DNA from: Stomoxys calcitrans
Lineage: Eukaryota > Arthropoda > Insecta > Diptera > Muscidae
Assembly (NCBI RefSeq): GCF_963082655.1
Contig: NC_081552.1
Coordinates: forward strand, 73,350,707-73,414,706
Direction: 5' to 3'
DNA length: 64,000 bases
The translations under genes were made by a program, and so were the position numbers. Of this stretch, positions 1 to 13,934 are shown piece by piece. The stretch's first letter is position 1; each line of letters opens with the position of its first letter. The notes under the pieces are model-generated. The model saw nothing but the letters and a program-made list of their open reading frames with translations, was not told the DNA's origin and did not search any database.

Positions 1-636
1 GGTCATACAAAAAAAAAAAACACTACGTGCAAATTTTCAAGAAGTCACGATCCGAGATCGAATTATATGGGAGCTATATGAGGTAATGAACAGATTTTAA
101 CCATACTTAACACGGTTGTTGATTGTCAAACCAAAGCATTTCACGCAAAATCGGATAATAATACGCCCTCTAGCGTCTGAAGAGATCAAGATCCAGGATC
201 GCTTTATATAGGAGCTGTATGAGGTTATGAATCGATTTGTACCATACTTAACACATTTGTTGGAAGTCATAACAAAACACATCATGCAAAATTTCAGCCA
301 AATCGAATTAAAATTTGACCCTCTAGAGGCTCAAGAATTCACAATCCGTTATTGGTTTATATGGCAGCTTTAACAAAACATGGACCGATATGGCCCATTT
401 ACAATCCCAATCGACCTGCACAAATAAAATGTATTTATGCAAAATTTCAAGCACCTTGCTTTACATCTTCGAAAGGTAAGACGGACGTACGGACATGGCT
501 AGATCGATTTAAAATCTCAAGACGCTCAAGAATATATGTATACTTTGTTGAGCCTCAGAACAATATTTCGATGTGTTATAAACCGAATGACGAAATTAGT
601 ATACCCCCATCCTATGGTGGAAGGTATAAAAATGTA
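1..636 (+). repeat. Family A element, 5' truncated by window start
   Basis: Several divergent 153-bp-type monomers are followed by the A tail: a short GACGGAC stretch near 480, ATATATGTATACTTTG, and the terminal inverted-repeat motif TATGGTGGAAGGTATAAAAA ending near 636. ORFs here are not coding. Confidence 0.8.
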
Positions 637-857
637 ATTGATTGTAAGATTGTAATACAAATTCAGTCTTAAGAGAACTATTCAAGTAGCTTTTATACGA
701 GACGACTAAGAGTAATTAGAAGAGACAACAAGCAACACTAAAACAACATATACTCAACCACGTTCATCTATACTCATCAATGTGGTGACAAAGTAAACAA
801 TGATATCGCTGCTGGCTGGTTGTGTAGGTCACCACCAGAGAACTGCGAGCGGTGTAA
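637..857. other. Unassigned spacer
   Basis: AT-rich sequence between two A elements; no coding or structural signal seen. Confidence 0.4.
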
Positions 858-1998
858 TTTTTATACCCTCCACCTTAGGATGTTTGTTTGTAACTACTCG
901 AAATATTCGTCTGAGACCCCATAAAGTATATATATTCTTGATCGTCGTGACATTTTACGTCGATCTAGCCATGTCCGTCCGTCTGTCCGTTCGTCTGCTT
1001 GTCGAAAGCACGCTAACTTCCCAAGGAGTAAAGCTAGCCGCTTGAAATTTCGCACAAATACTTCTAATAAATGTAGGTCCGTTGGGATTGTAAATGGGCC
1101 ATATCGGTCCATGTTTTGATATAGCTGCCATATAAACGGATATTGGGTTTTGACTTCTTTAGCCTCTAGAGTGCGCAATTCTTATCCGATTGGAATGAAA
1201 TTTTGCACGATGTGTTTCGTTATGATATACAACAACTTTGCAAAGTATAGTTCAAATCGGTTCATAACCTGATATAGCTGCCATATAAACCGATCTTGGG
1301 TCTTGACTTCTTGAACCTCAAGAGTGCACAATTCTTATCCGATTGGAATGAAATTTCGCACGACGTGTTTTGTTATGATATTCAATAACTGTGCCAAGTA
1401 TTGTACAAAGCGGTTCATGACCTGATATAGCAGTCATATAAACAGACCTGGGGATTTGACTTCTTGAACTTCAAGAGGGCGCCATTCCTATCCGATTTGG
1501 CTGAAATTTTACATGACGTATTTTATTCTTACTTTCAACAACTGTGTCAAATAAGTTTCAAATCGGTCACTAACCTGATATAGCTGTCATATAAACCAAT
1601 CTGGATATTGACTTCTTGAGCCTCTAGAGGTCGCAATTATTATCCGATTTGCCTGAAATTTTGTACGACGGATGCTCTCATGACCATCATCGTTATGGTC
1701 TGAATCGGTCTATAGCCCGATACAGCTCCCATATTAATCGATCTTTCTATTTTACATCTTGAGCAAAGGTCGCAATTCTTATTCCAATTGGCTGACATTT
1801 TACACAGGTCTCCAATATATAATTTAGTTGTGGTCCAAACCGGACCATATCTTGATATCGTTCTAATAGCAGAGCAAATCTTTTCTTATACCCTTTTTTG
1901 CCTAAGAAGAGATGCCGGGAAAAGAACTTGACAAATGCGATCCATGGTGGAGGGTATATAAGATTCGGCCCGGCCGAACTTAGCACTCTTTTAATTGT
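858..1998 (-). repeat. Family A element, complete, inverted
   Basis: It begins with the inverted tail TTTATACCCTCCACC and ends with the inverted head: CCATGGTGGAGGGTATATAA, then the palindrome TTCGGCCCGGCCGAA and TTTAATTGT. Internal monomers carry the GATATAGCTGCCATATAAAC core about every 150 bp. With the element at 1-636 it forms a tail-to-tail pair separated by about 220 bp. Confidence 0.88.
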
Positions 1999-2408
1999 TA
2001 CATACACTAAAGTAATGCCCAGATCTCCTACTAGTATTGACAGCCATAGAACTCAGGGTTAATTAGTAACTACATTAACAGTTCGGAAAGTCTGAGTCTT
2101 AGGAATGGATTGAAAATTCCACTATAAAACTTTAGCGGTCCGACAAACCGTTCTTCTTGTTCTGGAATCATATACCGTTATCTTACCGGAGGTGTTGTTG
2201 TTGGATCCTGGAAGTTTTGCTGGAAGAAATGTTTAGAAAATAAATTTTATAACGATCTCAAAAAAAAGGAACCAAAATCTCTTATTATCCTAGAGGATGA
2301 ATTTATCCTGGCAAAGAATATTAGAAGGACCATAATATGGAGCAATCGCCTATTTATTATGCCATTTCGCTAGTGTTTCCCCGAAGTGTAATACATCACT
2401 CACTCAAG
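1999..2408. other. Unassigned sequence
   Basis: No repeat family, RNA gene or plausible coding frame recognised. Confidence 0.35.
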
Positions 2409-2495
2409 TAGAGCTGGCAAAATATTGATATTTAATTTTTTGTCTGAATATCGATTGATATTTATCCTATCGATACTATCGGAAAAGTAAAATTT
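2409..2495 (+). mobile_element. hAT-like terminus (TAGAGCTGGCAA), fragment
   Basis: TAGAGCTGGCAAAATATTGAT followed by AATATCGATTGATATTTAT recurs inverted at 42555-42637. The TAGAGNTGGCAA start resembles hAT terminal repeats; only about 85 bp is shared. Family assignment is inference from the motif alone. Confidence 0.4.
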
Positions 2496-2564
2496 TTCAC
2501 AAAACTTAACAAAAAAAGGCGACCCGATATTGAATGTATCCTTTAAGATACATTGCGCCTAATG

Positions 2565-2984
2565 TCCTGCCACTTAGTCCAATTTTGACATACTGTTTAA
2601 TAATAAATGCTTCAATGTTGTCTTCCAATGCGTCAATTGAGCGGGCTTGTCTGTATAGACATGAACTTTAATATAGCCTCACAAAAATAGTCTAAAGGCG
2701 TTAAATCGCAATGATCTAGGCGGCTGACCAATTGACCGGTCCCGAATGTGAAATAAAACTCGTGTTGTATGTGGCATCGACTTGTTGACACCACATATCA
2801 TGCAAGTCAAGCTCTTGCATTTTTGGCAAACAAATTTGGATATCATCTCACAGTAGCACTCACGATTCATAGTTACGTTACGATTCGTACGGTTCAATGA
2901 TGCCACCTGCCCATAAACCGCAAGAAACTGTGACTTTTTCTGGTTGCATTGGTAGCTCTTGCAATGCTTCTGACTGAAATTTTG
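2565..2984 (-). mobile_element. Tc1/mariner transposase fragment (M1)
   Basis: The minus strand encodes, with frameshifts, transposase pieces recognisable by comparison with the other copies here: LPMQPEKVTV, GGIIEPY (GGIIGPYFF elsewhere), a NVTMNRECYCEMIS segment, RDRSIGQPPRS and LRFNAF. The HTH-containing N-terminus and first catalytic region are missing. It ends where a family A head fragment begins, so one of the two broke the other. Not functional. Confidence 0.75.
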
Positions 2985-3095
2985 GAGGTGGTGTTTTTCT
3001 ATGACGGTCCATAGCGGCCAATAATTTTGCGATCCTTGGTAGAGGGCATATAAAATTCGGCCCGGCTGATATTAGCACGCTTTTACTTGTTATAC
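2985..3095 (-). repeat. Family A head fragment
   Basis: Inverted A head only: GGTAGAGGGCATATAAAATT, the palindrome TTCGGCCCGGCTGA, then CACGCTTTTACTTGT. The monomer array and tail are missing; it abuts mariner copy M1. Confidence 0.7.
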
Positions 3096-3334
3096 ATAAA
3101 ATAAATACATTAATTTGCTAATATTTTCGATATGATAAGCGGTACGTTGGTAAAACTGTGGTGAAAATTGACCAGTCAGATTCCCAAAATGTTGAAAAAA
3201 AAATTCAAAAACTTCCAAAAATGGAAAACTTTTCAAACTGGTGAGATTTCAATGTACGCAATTAGTCAGCATCCATCAAAAAACGATTTTGTATTTTCTA
3301 CAAATGCATCTTAAAATTGTAAATTATCAATTTG
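3096..3334. other. Unassigned sequence
   Basis: AT-rich, no recognisable feature. Confidence 0.3.
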
Positions 3335-3505
3335 CCCATGAACGGGGGAAAACTTCTCACTTATCAATGAGTGCTGACCGATTCAAGTTTTAAGCTCATT
3401 GATAAGGGCCCTCATTTTCAAAGCCGAGTCTGAACGGTGTTCCGCAGTGCGACACCTCTCTGGGGAGAAGCTTTTCCATGGCTTCTACGCATAATTTATG
3501 CTCCC
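3335..3505 (-). repeat. SINE 3' portion, inverted
   Basis: Carries the inverted body of the SINE described at 13935: CCCATGAAC near the left edge, GAAACTTCTCAC-type, CTCATTGATAAGGGCC, GCCGAGTCTGAACGG and GCAGTGCGACACCTC. The tRNA-like head is absent. Confidence 0.65.
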
Positions 3506-4995
<1,490 letters not shown>

Positions 4996-5104
4996 AATCG
5001 TCATCAAATGTTGTAGTCGAAATGTTTGACAAAACAATTGAATAGCCCAGTCTTACACTAAAACTAATGGTGATTTCGGTTGTGCGAAAAAGTGTGGCAT
5101 TTTT

Positions 5105-5610
5105 TCGACAGGTCTAGAGATGGCCAAATACCATATATACCCAAATACTGGGTATTTAGAATTATGCAGATATCTTGGGTATAAAAACATTTCCCAAACT
5201 ATTTTTGATGATTTCGTATTCTTTGTATATAAACCTGACCATCTGATCCCATAAAATCGGAATTTTGTTATATATAGCAATGTAGACCGCTATGTAGACC
5301 GATCTCCTGACTTTAAGTTTTGAGGCAATAAATTGGTCAGTTTTCATCCGATTTCGTTGAAATTTGGCACAGTGAGTAGACCCCCTCCTGGCAGACCTCT
5401 CCCCTTTTCTGTGAAGTGTTGTCCAGATCGGACCATATTTGGATATAGCTGCCATATAGACCGATCTTCCGACATAGAGTAATGAATCGAAATCGGTTCA
5501 ATACTCTATAGATATTTTATCCAATTTCAATGAAATTTGGCACAGTGAGTTTTTGTAGACCCCTACCCATTCTTGTTAAATGTGGTCCAGATCGGATCAT
5601 ATTTAGATGT
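5105..5610 (-). repeat. Family E element, inverted
   Basis: Inverted monomers with the E signature: TTGGCACAGTGAGT, TAGACCCCTACCC, GGTCCAGATCGGACCATATT and GATATAGCTGCCATATAGAC. The left end includes TAGAGATGGCC and TACCCAAATACTGGGTA. A forward copy sits at 7425-8440. Confidence 0.7.
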
Positions 5611-6105
5611 ACGCTTATGGAATAAACATAGCTGAGTCGTATTTTGGTTTTAATGTTGAATGTTAGCAAAAAATCAATGTAAACGGTTAAAATTAATATT
5701 ATGGAATAAAAATTCCCTGAAGAAGTCAAAAAGAATTGGCGAAAAGTTGGGAGAAATGCATTAGAAATATTTCTTTTATTTGCAAAACAACAAAGGTCTT
5801 AAAGCTTAACAAATTAACAAATTAAAGAACAATTAAAAGAGCCAAATAAACAACAACACAGCTGAAAAAAGCAAACACTGTCTGCTGAATATTAGTAGTT
5901 ATTTTTCTGCTTTTGTAGCAGTAGTACTGCTGTTACAGCAATAGTTCTGCAATTTCAGAGCAGCAGGCTTACTGCTATAAAGTCTGCTGTTTGTCGGAAA
6001 TTACTGTATATGAATGTATACCAATGGATTGATCAGGTAACATCTCTCTCATCATCTCATCTCATCATCATCTCTTCCAATAACATTTCTAAAAAACATT
6101 CTAAA
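5611..6105. other. Unassigned sequence
   Basis: About 500 bp with no recognised gene or repeat; includes a CTGCTGTTACAGCA-type imperfect inverted stretch near 5900-5990. Confidence 0.3.
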
Positions 6106-7246
6106 ACAAGTAAAAGCGTGCTAAGTTCGGCCGGGCCGAATCTTATATACCCTCCACCATGGAGCGCATTTGTCGAGTTCTTTTCCCGACATCTCTTCTT
6201 AGGCAAAAAATGATATAAGAAAAGATTTGCTCTGCTATTAGAGCGATAACACTATATGGTCCGGTACGGACCACAATTCAATTTTATGTTGGAGACCTTT
6301 GTAATCTGTCAGCCAATTCGAATAAGAATTGCACCCTTTGTGGGCTCAAGAAGTAAAATAGAGAGATCGATTTATATGGGAGCTGTATCGGGCTATAGAC
6401 CGATTCAGACCATAAGAAACACGTATGTTGATGGTCATGAGAGGATCCGTTGTACAAAATTTCAAGCAAATCGGATAACAATTGTGACCTCCAGAGGCTC
6501 AAGAGATCAAGATCGCAGATCTGTTTATATGATAGCTATATCAGGTTATGAACCGAATTAATTCATAATTAGCACAGTTGTTGGATATCATAACAAAACA
6601 CGTCGTGCAAAATTTCATTCCAGTCGGGTAAGAATAGCGCTCTCTAGAGGCTCAAGAATTCAAGAAGTGATACTAAAACACTATGTGCAAAATTTCAGTC
6701 AAATCGGATGAGAATTGCGCTCTCTAGGGGCACAAGAAGTCAAGACCCCAGATCGGTTTATATGACAGCTATACCAGGTTATGGACCGATTTGAACCATA
6801 CTTAGCACAGTTGTTAGAAGTGGTACTAAAACACTATGTGCAAAATTTCGGTCAAATCGGATGAGAATTGCGCCCTCTAGAGGCTCAAGAAGTCCAGACC
6901 CAAGATCGGTTTATATGGCAGCTATATCAAAACATGGACCGATATGGCCCAGTTACAATACCAACCGACCTACACTAATAAAAAGTATTTGTGCAAAATT
7001 TCAAGCGGCTAGCTTTGCTCATTCGGAAGTTAGTATGCTTTCGACAGACAGACGGACGGACGGGCAGACGGACGGACAGGCAGACGGACGGACGGGCAGA
7101 CGGACGGACATGACTAGATCGACTTAAAATAACATGACGATCAAGAATATATATACTTTATGGGGTCTAAGACGAATATTTCGAGTAGTTACAAACAGAA
7201 TGACGAAATTAGTATACTCCCCATCCTATGGTGGAGGGTATAAAAA
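6106..7246 (+). repeat. Family A element, complete
   Basis: Full structure: ACAAGTAAAAGCGTG start, head palindrome TTCGGCCGGGCCGAA, TATATACCCTCCACCATGG, a monomer array with slightly irregular spacing, a GACGGACGGGCAGACGGAC-type tract (7040-7110), TATATATACTTTATGGGG and the inverted end ATGGTGGAGGGTATAAAAA. Confidence 0.92.
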
Positions 7247-7424
7247 TCACTAAAGTATTCAAAACTGTAACATGCAAACATAAAAGAACCGAAACTTTTT
7301 TCAGTAGATTTTTGTACTTAAAACAGCATATTATGTTTGCTGATTTAACTGACCGAAATATTTGCTAATACAGCAGCCCAATTTTCGCTGAAACAGCAGT
7401 AATATCAGCTTTCCATTGCAGCTA

Positions 7425-8440
7425 TATCTAAATATGGTCCGATATGGACGATATTCAACAGAAAGGGGTAGAAGTCTTTCAAAACTCATTGTTTCCAATT
7501 TCATCAAAATTGGTTGAAAAAAGCACCTTTTATGGAGTCATTACTCCATATCGGGTATCAAAAGCTCACTGTTTCTAATTTCATAGGAATTTTTACGTTA
7601 TTAAACAAAAAGGTATAAAAGGGGTATTAAAAGCTCACTGTGTCTAATTTCATAGAAATCAGATGAAAAACGATCCTTTTATGGGGTCATTACTCCATAT
7701 CGGGAGATCGGTCTGTATGGCAGCTATATCCAAATATGATCCGATCTGGATCACATTTAATATGAATGGGTGAGGGGTCTACCAGAACTTAATGTGCCAA
7801 AGTTTATCGAAATCGGATGAAAAATGCTCCACTTATGAGTTCAGTACACTATATCGGAAGATCGGTCTATATGACATCTATATCCAAATATGGTGCGATC
7901 TGGACCACATTAAAAAAATTAGATGTAGGGGTCTACCAGAACTCATTGTGCCAAATTTCATCGAAATCGGATGAAAAATGCTCCTTTTATAGGCTCATTA
8001 CACTATAACAGAAGATCGGTCTATATGGCAGCTATATCCAAATATGGTCCGATCTGGACCACAGGAATAGGTAGGGTTCTACCGGAACTCACTGTCCCAA
8101 TTTTCATCGAAATCGGGTCATAAATGGATCTTTTATGGCCTTAATAACCCATGTCGGGAGATCGGACGGTCGGGCGGGGGGTCTTTAGGGCAGCTTTATC
8201 CAAATATGGTCCGATCTAGACCACACATCACAGAAATGGGTAGTGGTCTACCAGGACTCACTATGTCATCGAAATCGGATGAAAATGACCAATTTATTGC
8301 CTAAAGACTTTAAATCTGGAGATCGGAGATCGGTTTATATATCGGCTATTTACAACTAAGTTCCGATTTTATAAGATAAGAAGGCCAGGTTTATATACAG
8401 AGAATACCAAATCATCAAAAATTTTTTTGAAAATGATTTC
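7425..8440 (+). repeat. Family E element
   Basis: Monomer starts at 7706, 7860 and 8014 give a 154-bp period. Each holds GATCGGTCTATATGGCAGC, CCAAATATGGTCCGATCTGG and GGTCTACCAGAACTCA. The ends are not well defined. Translated fragments are repeats, not protein. Confidence 0.75.
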
Positions 8441-8643
8441 ATTACCAAAATATCTGAACATTTATGAATTCCCAAGCATTGGTTATTTGTAAATGGGAAG
8501 TCTACGGTGTAGACTTTAAATCAGCTGCTATCATTTCATAGTCGCCTACACCAAAACAACGGCGTTCACTGATTATTATAGAAGACAACATCTTTTGAAT
8601 GTTTGTGAAAAGGCGATAAAATATTTAAAAGAAATATATAGAA

Positions 8644-8904
8644 ATGGAAAAGGTGAACGCGTTTTATTTAGCAAACGGCATATTAGATGCATTGCTACAA
8701 AGTCCTTATTGGAAGACGAGGATGCGATTGGTAGAAATGACAACATCTGGACATATAAACATGTTCGATTGTAAATGCAAAAAGTGTCACACCATGAGAG
8801 GGTTGGGGCAATATTTGCAAAATGTTGTCCCGTATAAGTGTAACATTAGTGAAATTTTTTTCAGCATCGACATCACCATAAGATATCTTCACAAAAATAT
8901 TTAA
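8644..8904 (+). CDS. Hypothetical 86-residue ORF, possible exon fragment
   Basis: An ATG frame outside any recognised repeat encodes a small protein with a Cys cluster (FDCKCKKCHTMRG) and no repeat-derived residues. A TTTTTTTCAG tract occurs inside its 3' part, so it could include a splice acceptor. I do not recognise the family; it may be chance or a decayed transposon gene. No promoter or polyadenylation signal was assigned. Confidence 0.2.
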   Translation: MEKVNAFYLANGILDALLQSPYWKTRMRLVEMTTSGHINMFDCKCKKCHTMRGLGQYLQNVVPYKCNISEIFFSIDITIRYLHKNI

Positions 8905-9054
8905 TCTGCTTGCAATAAGTTCTGACAAGCATTACAAAGTTTAGCTCTTGTTTTATGACCAAATGTCCCCGACAATGAGTCTCTTTCCGGGCAATTTCAC
9001 AGTTACAGAAGAATTTTGAGAATTTTTCGTTTTCGAACCACGTTAATCCGACAA

Positions 9055-9500
9055 AGTCTAATCGAGAGATCGGTTTCTATGGCAGCTACATCGGGTTATG
9101 AACCGATTTTAACCATACATCGCCTTGGAAGTTGTACCAAACCACTACATGCAAAATCCCAATCAAATCGGGTGGTAATTGCAATTACGTAGACCCACTT
9201 AAACCATGCTTGGCGTAGATGTTGGAAGTCTAAACAAAACGCAAAGCGCAAAATTTCAACTAATTCGGTTAAGAATTGCGGTCTCTAGGAGCTCAAGAAT
9301 TCAAATCGGGCGATCAGTTTACATGGCAGCTATATCAAAATATGGACCGATTTGGCCCATTTACAACCGACCTACACTTATGGAAAATATTTGTGCAAAA
9401 TTTCAAGCGCCTAGCTTTACTTCTTGGAAAGTTAGCGTGCTTTCGATAGACAGACGGTCCTAAGCGTTATGACGGTCAAGAATGTACATACTGAGGTCTT
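9055..9500 (+). repeat. Family A element, truncated at both ends
   Basis: Two to three monomers, then AAAATTTCAAGCGCCTAGC and a short GACAGACGG; the tail stops near TCAAGAATGTACATACTG, before the inverted-repeat end. Confidence 0.7.
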
Positions 9501-9647
9501 TTCAACCCTTCTGCCCGGGGTTTGAGAGGCACTTGACGGTTAACTTCAGGTTACCAATACCGACACTTACGTTACAGGGTTTCATGAATTCATACCGTTT
9601 GTATTCTTTAAGCAAACTATTTGTAAATTTATTATGGTGGTTAGCGA

Positions 9648-9722
9648 AACTTTAACTTGAATCGGACAAGATTCATTGATATGTGAAGAGTTTCCCAGTT
9701 CCTTAATGGAATGTTGATGGGC
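9648..9722 (+). repeat. SINE 3' end fragment
   Basis: AACTTGAATCGGAC, CATTGATATGTG and TTCCTTAATGGAATGTTGATG match the 3' body of the SINE at 13935-14210. Confidence 0.55.
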
Positions 9723-10742
9723 TAGAGCGCTTACTTCCTTTCCTCCTTTGGCGGCTTTTAAATTGGCCACATTAAACACTCTTCTTACCCTTTCCCTGAG
9801 TACCTAGAGATCCATATTCCACCACCTCGGCAGAGTGATTTGTAAGAGGCAAGCGATTTGTATCCCTTCAGCATATGAACAAAACTCTCAATTCAAAATC
9901 TCTTGCAATAGATCCACTTATCGATGCCATCGTTCTTACAGATGTCTTTCATGATTGTCTCCTATTTCGATGTCCTGTATTGTGCAGCAAAGTCTTATAC
10001 ACTTTCCAACCCCTAATATATTTTGCGGGCATTTAAAGCATTTAGTTAGTTTTATCAGTGCACTTGCAACACGCATAGGAAATTTAATTTTTATCCGCCC
10101 TGAATTATGTTGACCGCCAACACGTGAACGTGTTGAATTCATGCCACTTCCATATGTCATATGCCAAAGCCTGCTGATTTCGTTACCACGGACAGCATCA
10201 AGGCTTCATATGATGCCCAACCACTAAGACCCTGAATGATGAATATACAGGAGGTAAGGCTGGAGCAACGTTTAAGCTGCCAATGAACAAAATTTTAATT
10301 GTCTGTTATAACACACGATATGTGGACATTCCATTGCAACATGGTCGGTTCATGGATTCTATCAAGAGTGGGGCGTTGCCTGGTGACCAGTGTCCGGATT
10401 TTTATTGGCAAGATTTTCATTAAAATTTTTTTATGAAATCAGCGCAAATTTAATGCGATTTAAATATTTTAATGTAATTATAGGTCATAAAAGGATAACT
10501 TAATGATTTTACTGCATGCGCTACGTGAAGCAGGGTTTTGCCGGGAAATAATTTTTTTATTGCAACGTAGATAATTATAAAATTTCAATTGATATGTTTC
10601 TTTTGATTTTGCATGTGTGTACAACAATTTTAGTTAAAGGATATGACCTAAATTTATTGAATAATTACACGTGGGGATATAAGGATATTTGATTGGGGGA
10701 AAAGAGATTTTAATTAAACTGGGGATAATTAAAGTTGATTTC
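9723..10742. other. Unassigned 1-kb block
   Basis: No recognised repeat. A minus-strand frame at 9936-10160 encodes a basic peptide with CFKCPQNILGVGKC, which could be a decayed zinc-binding fragment; I cannot assign it. Confidence 0.3.
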
Positions 10743-11546
10743 ACAAGTAAAAGCGTGCTAAGTTCGGCCGGGCCGAATCTTATATACCCTCCACCACGGA
10801 TCGCATTTGTCGAGTTCTTCTCCCGGCATCTCTTCTTAGGCAAAAAAGGATAAAAGAAAAGATTTGCTCTACTTTTAGAGCGATATCACGATAAGGTCCG
10901 GTACGGACCACAATTCAATTTTATGTTGGAGACCTGTGTAATCTGTCAGCCAATTCGAATAAGAATTGCACCCTTGGGGGGCTCAAGAAGTAAAATAGAG
11001 AGATCGATTTATATGAGAGCTCTATCAGGCTATAGAGCGATTCAGACCATAAGAAACACGTATGTTGATGGTCATGAGAGGATCCGTCGTGCAAAATTTC
11101 AGGCACATCGAATAAAAATACCGCCCTCTAGAGGCTCAAGATGACAAAACCCAAGATCGGTTTATATGACAGCAACATCAGGTTATGACCGATTTGAACC
11201 ATACTTGCCACAGTTGTTGGAAGTCATAGCGAAACACGTCGTGCAAAATTTCATTCCAATCGGATAATAATTGCGCCCTCTAGAGGCTCAAGAAGTCAAG
11301 ACCCAAGTTCGGTTTATATGGCAGCTATATCAAAACATACCGATATGGCCCATTTACAATCCCAACCGACCTTCACTAATAAAAATTATTTGTGCGAAAT
11401 TTCAAGGTGCTAGCTTTACTCGACATAAAATCTCACGACGATCAAGAATATATATACTTTATGGGGTCTCAGACGAATATTTCGAGTAGTTACAAACAGA
11501 ATGACGACATTAGTATACTCCCATCCTAAGGAGGAGGGTATAAAAA
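10743..11546 (+). repeat. Family A element, short, complete ends
   Basis: Intact ACAAGTAAAAGCGTG head with palindrome, about three monomers, and a tail ending GGAGGAGGGTATAAAAAG. The GACGGAC tract has been lost (TTTACTCGACATAAAATC joins directly). Confidence 0.9.
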
Positions 11547-11575
11547 GACATTGATTGGCATCTAATTAAGCATGT

Positions 11576-12325
11576 TTATTATACCCTCCACCATAGGATT
11601 GGGGTATACAAATTTCGTTATTCTGTTTGTAACACCTCGAAATATGCATCTGAGACCCCATAAAGTATATATATTCCTGATCGTCGTGACATTTTATGTC
11701 GATCTAGCCATGTCTGTCCGTCTGTCTGTTAAAAGCACGCTAACTTTCGAAGGAGTAAAGCTAGCCGCTTGAAATTTTGCACAAATAATTCATATTAGTA
11801 TAGGTCAGTTGGGATTGTAAATGGGCCAAATCGGTTCATGTTTTGATATAGCTGCCATATAAACCGGTCTTAGGTCTTGACTTCTTGAGTCTCTAGAGTG
11901 ACTTCTTGAGTCTCTAGAGTACATAACCTGATATAGCTGGCATATAAACCGATCTGGGATCTTGACTTCTCGAGCCTCCAGAGGGCGCAGTTCTCATCCG
12001 ATTTGGAAGAAATTTTGTACAACGGCTTCTCTTATCACCTTCAACATACGTGTCTAATATGTTCTGAATCGATCAATAGCTTGATACATCTCCCATATAA
12101 ACCGATCTCCCGATTTAGCTTCTTGAGCGCCTACAAGGCGCAACTCTTATCCGAATCGACTGAAATACTACACAATAACTTCTAAAATGTTCAGCATTCA
12201 TTTATGGTCCGAATCTAACTACAACTTGATTGAGAGAGATACCGCGCATGGAACTCGTTAAATGCGATTCATGGTGGAGGGTATATAAGATTCGGCCCGG
12301 CCGAACTTAGTACGCTCTTACTTGT
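11576..12325 (-). repeat. Family A element, inverted, tail-to-tail with its neighbour
   Basis: Starts at the inverted tail TTATTATACCCTCCACCATA and ends at the inverted head (ATTCGGCCCGGCCGAACTTAG, CTCTTACTTGT). Only about 30 bp separate it from the tail of the 10743-11546 element. It includes a local duplication of GACTTCTTGAGTCTCTAGAG near 11880-11920. Confidence 0.9.
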
Positions 12326-12416
12326 TTTAATTAAAGGGAACGATATTAAATGATTCAAATTCACTTACATTTGACATTGTCCTTTGATGCATGCCACTGT
12401 TCAAGTCGGCACTATA

Positions 12417-13186
12417 CCCTACAAACATTTTGTGCAATTTTGGAAGAGCGTTCGTCCCCGCGATGATTAAAACGATCTTCCGGAAGATTTTTACGCAATC
12501 GTTCTTCTGTATGAGTTGCGAAACACTTTTCTACGATATCGTTGGACAGACCATTGCTTATGCGGATGTTTTAGCAGCTCTTCGCGATGAATCTCTTACA
12601 ACCCATTCCATTATAATCGCCCGTATGACACGTGACACACTCTTCTAAGTTTTCATTGGACAATCCATTGCGTGTGCGGAATTTTCAGCAACTCTTCGCG
12701 ATGATTATTGCGCAACCCATTGCGTTATAATCGCCCAGAAGGTTTTTGTTATAAATCGCCTGTGTTAACTTTTCGCGATTGAATTTATTTTCATGCCTGG
12801 TGCGTTTGACGAGTAATACAATTGTCGTAGCTGTTACGTTTTCGACAAACAACAAATCTTGATGGGCATTTTTAGCGGTTAACGCGCAACTCTTTTAGAT
12901 TAATATTTAACACAAATTCCAAAACACTTATTTGATACTCGTCCAGGCGACAACTCTTCTAGAAGTTTTTTTTATAAATTTTCCAATCTATCAAGACACT
13001 TTTAACCTACTCTTTAGCAACTCATATGGAAGATTCGCGGAACACTGTTCCAGAAGATTCGTCTTGAGGACTCAATTTCTCACGACGGGGTATCGTTAAC
13101 AACTCTTAGACGAGCTCTTCCGCGATCAAAACCTTCATCTAGAAGATTCACGGATGATTGTTTGGCGATCGAAAATTTTTGCAGGG
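12417..13186. mobile_element. 770-bp TIR element (CCCTRCAAA family) with internal 114-bp tandem repeat
   Basis: The ends are CCCTACAAACATTTT and the inverse of CCCTGCAAAAATTTTC, flanked by TA on both sides. Inside, two copies of a 114-bp unit (TTCGCGATGA at 12581 and 12695; TTATAATCGC at 12611 and 12725) are tandem. No transposase frame is present, so it is non-autonomous. A second element with the same ends lies at 38166-38617. Confidence 0.6.
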
Positions 13187-13456
13187 TAAACGAGTGTAGA
13201 TCTAGAATTTGGCGCTATGTGAATATATGTCTACAGTGAATTTACCATACCTAAGATTGGAATGCAATGGAACACAACTTCCAAAAGATGCACAAATGGC
13301 AGGTAAGCAATTGTAGTTGCATGGACAAAAAATCATTCGCTACAACGAAAACACATGAGGAGGAAAAGAACAGCTAATGTGAAAGGAGTCAAACTTGGTT
13401 AGTGTCGTACTTACATCGTAAATACCTTTACGTGGTATATTCGGTATTAGTATGAC

Positions 13457-13520
13457 CAGGGATCAGGAGCGGTACCTTTTTTTCGCTCCGCTCCATTCCC
13501 GCTCCGTGGCTTATAAATTG
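13457..13520 (+). mobile_element. GAGCGG-rich, CAGGG-starting terminus (hAT-like?)
   Basis: CAGGGATCAGGAGCGG is followed by TTTCGCTCCGCTCCATTCCC. A similar GGAGCGG-rich sequence reads from CAGGG on the minus strand at 23799. The class is a guess from the CAGGG start. Confidence 0.3.
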
Positions 13521-13599
13521 AATATTTTTAAAACTTCTTCTTATACACACCGTGCCTTATGAAGTGAAATATTAATTTTGTTTGCCGTTCTTGATCGCC

Positions 13600-13934
13600 G
13601 TATATATCGGCCTAAGTCCTTATAATGCCCCCGTACGAACCGATCTCCTAAGTAGATTTCTTGAGCCCCTAGAGGGAGCATTATCCGATTTGGCTGAAAT
13701 TTTGCAAACCGATTTCTTCCACATTTTTGTAAAGTAAAATCTCAATCGGTGCATAGCTGTTTGCAGCCCCATATTATCTCCCGAGTGAACTTTTTGAGCC
13801 CCTAGAGGACGCAATTCTTTTCCGATTTGGGTGGCATTTTGCATAATTTCTCCTAACACCTCTAACTCCCGTATAATACCATCACCCGATTTTGCTCCTT
13901 ACGTGTCTAGAGGCAGCAAATTTTTATTTGATTT
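13600..13934 (-). repeat. Family A monomer fragment, inverted
   Basis: Two to three decayed inverted monomers (TTGAGCCCCTAGAGG, TCCGATTTGGCTGAAATTTTGC) without head or tail, interrupted by the SINE that begins at 13935. Confidence 0.6.
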
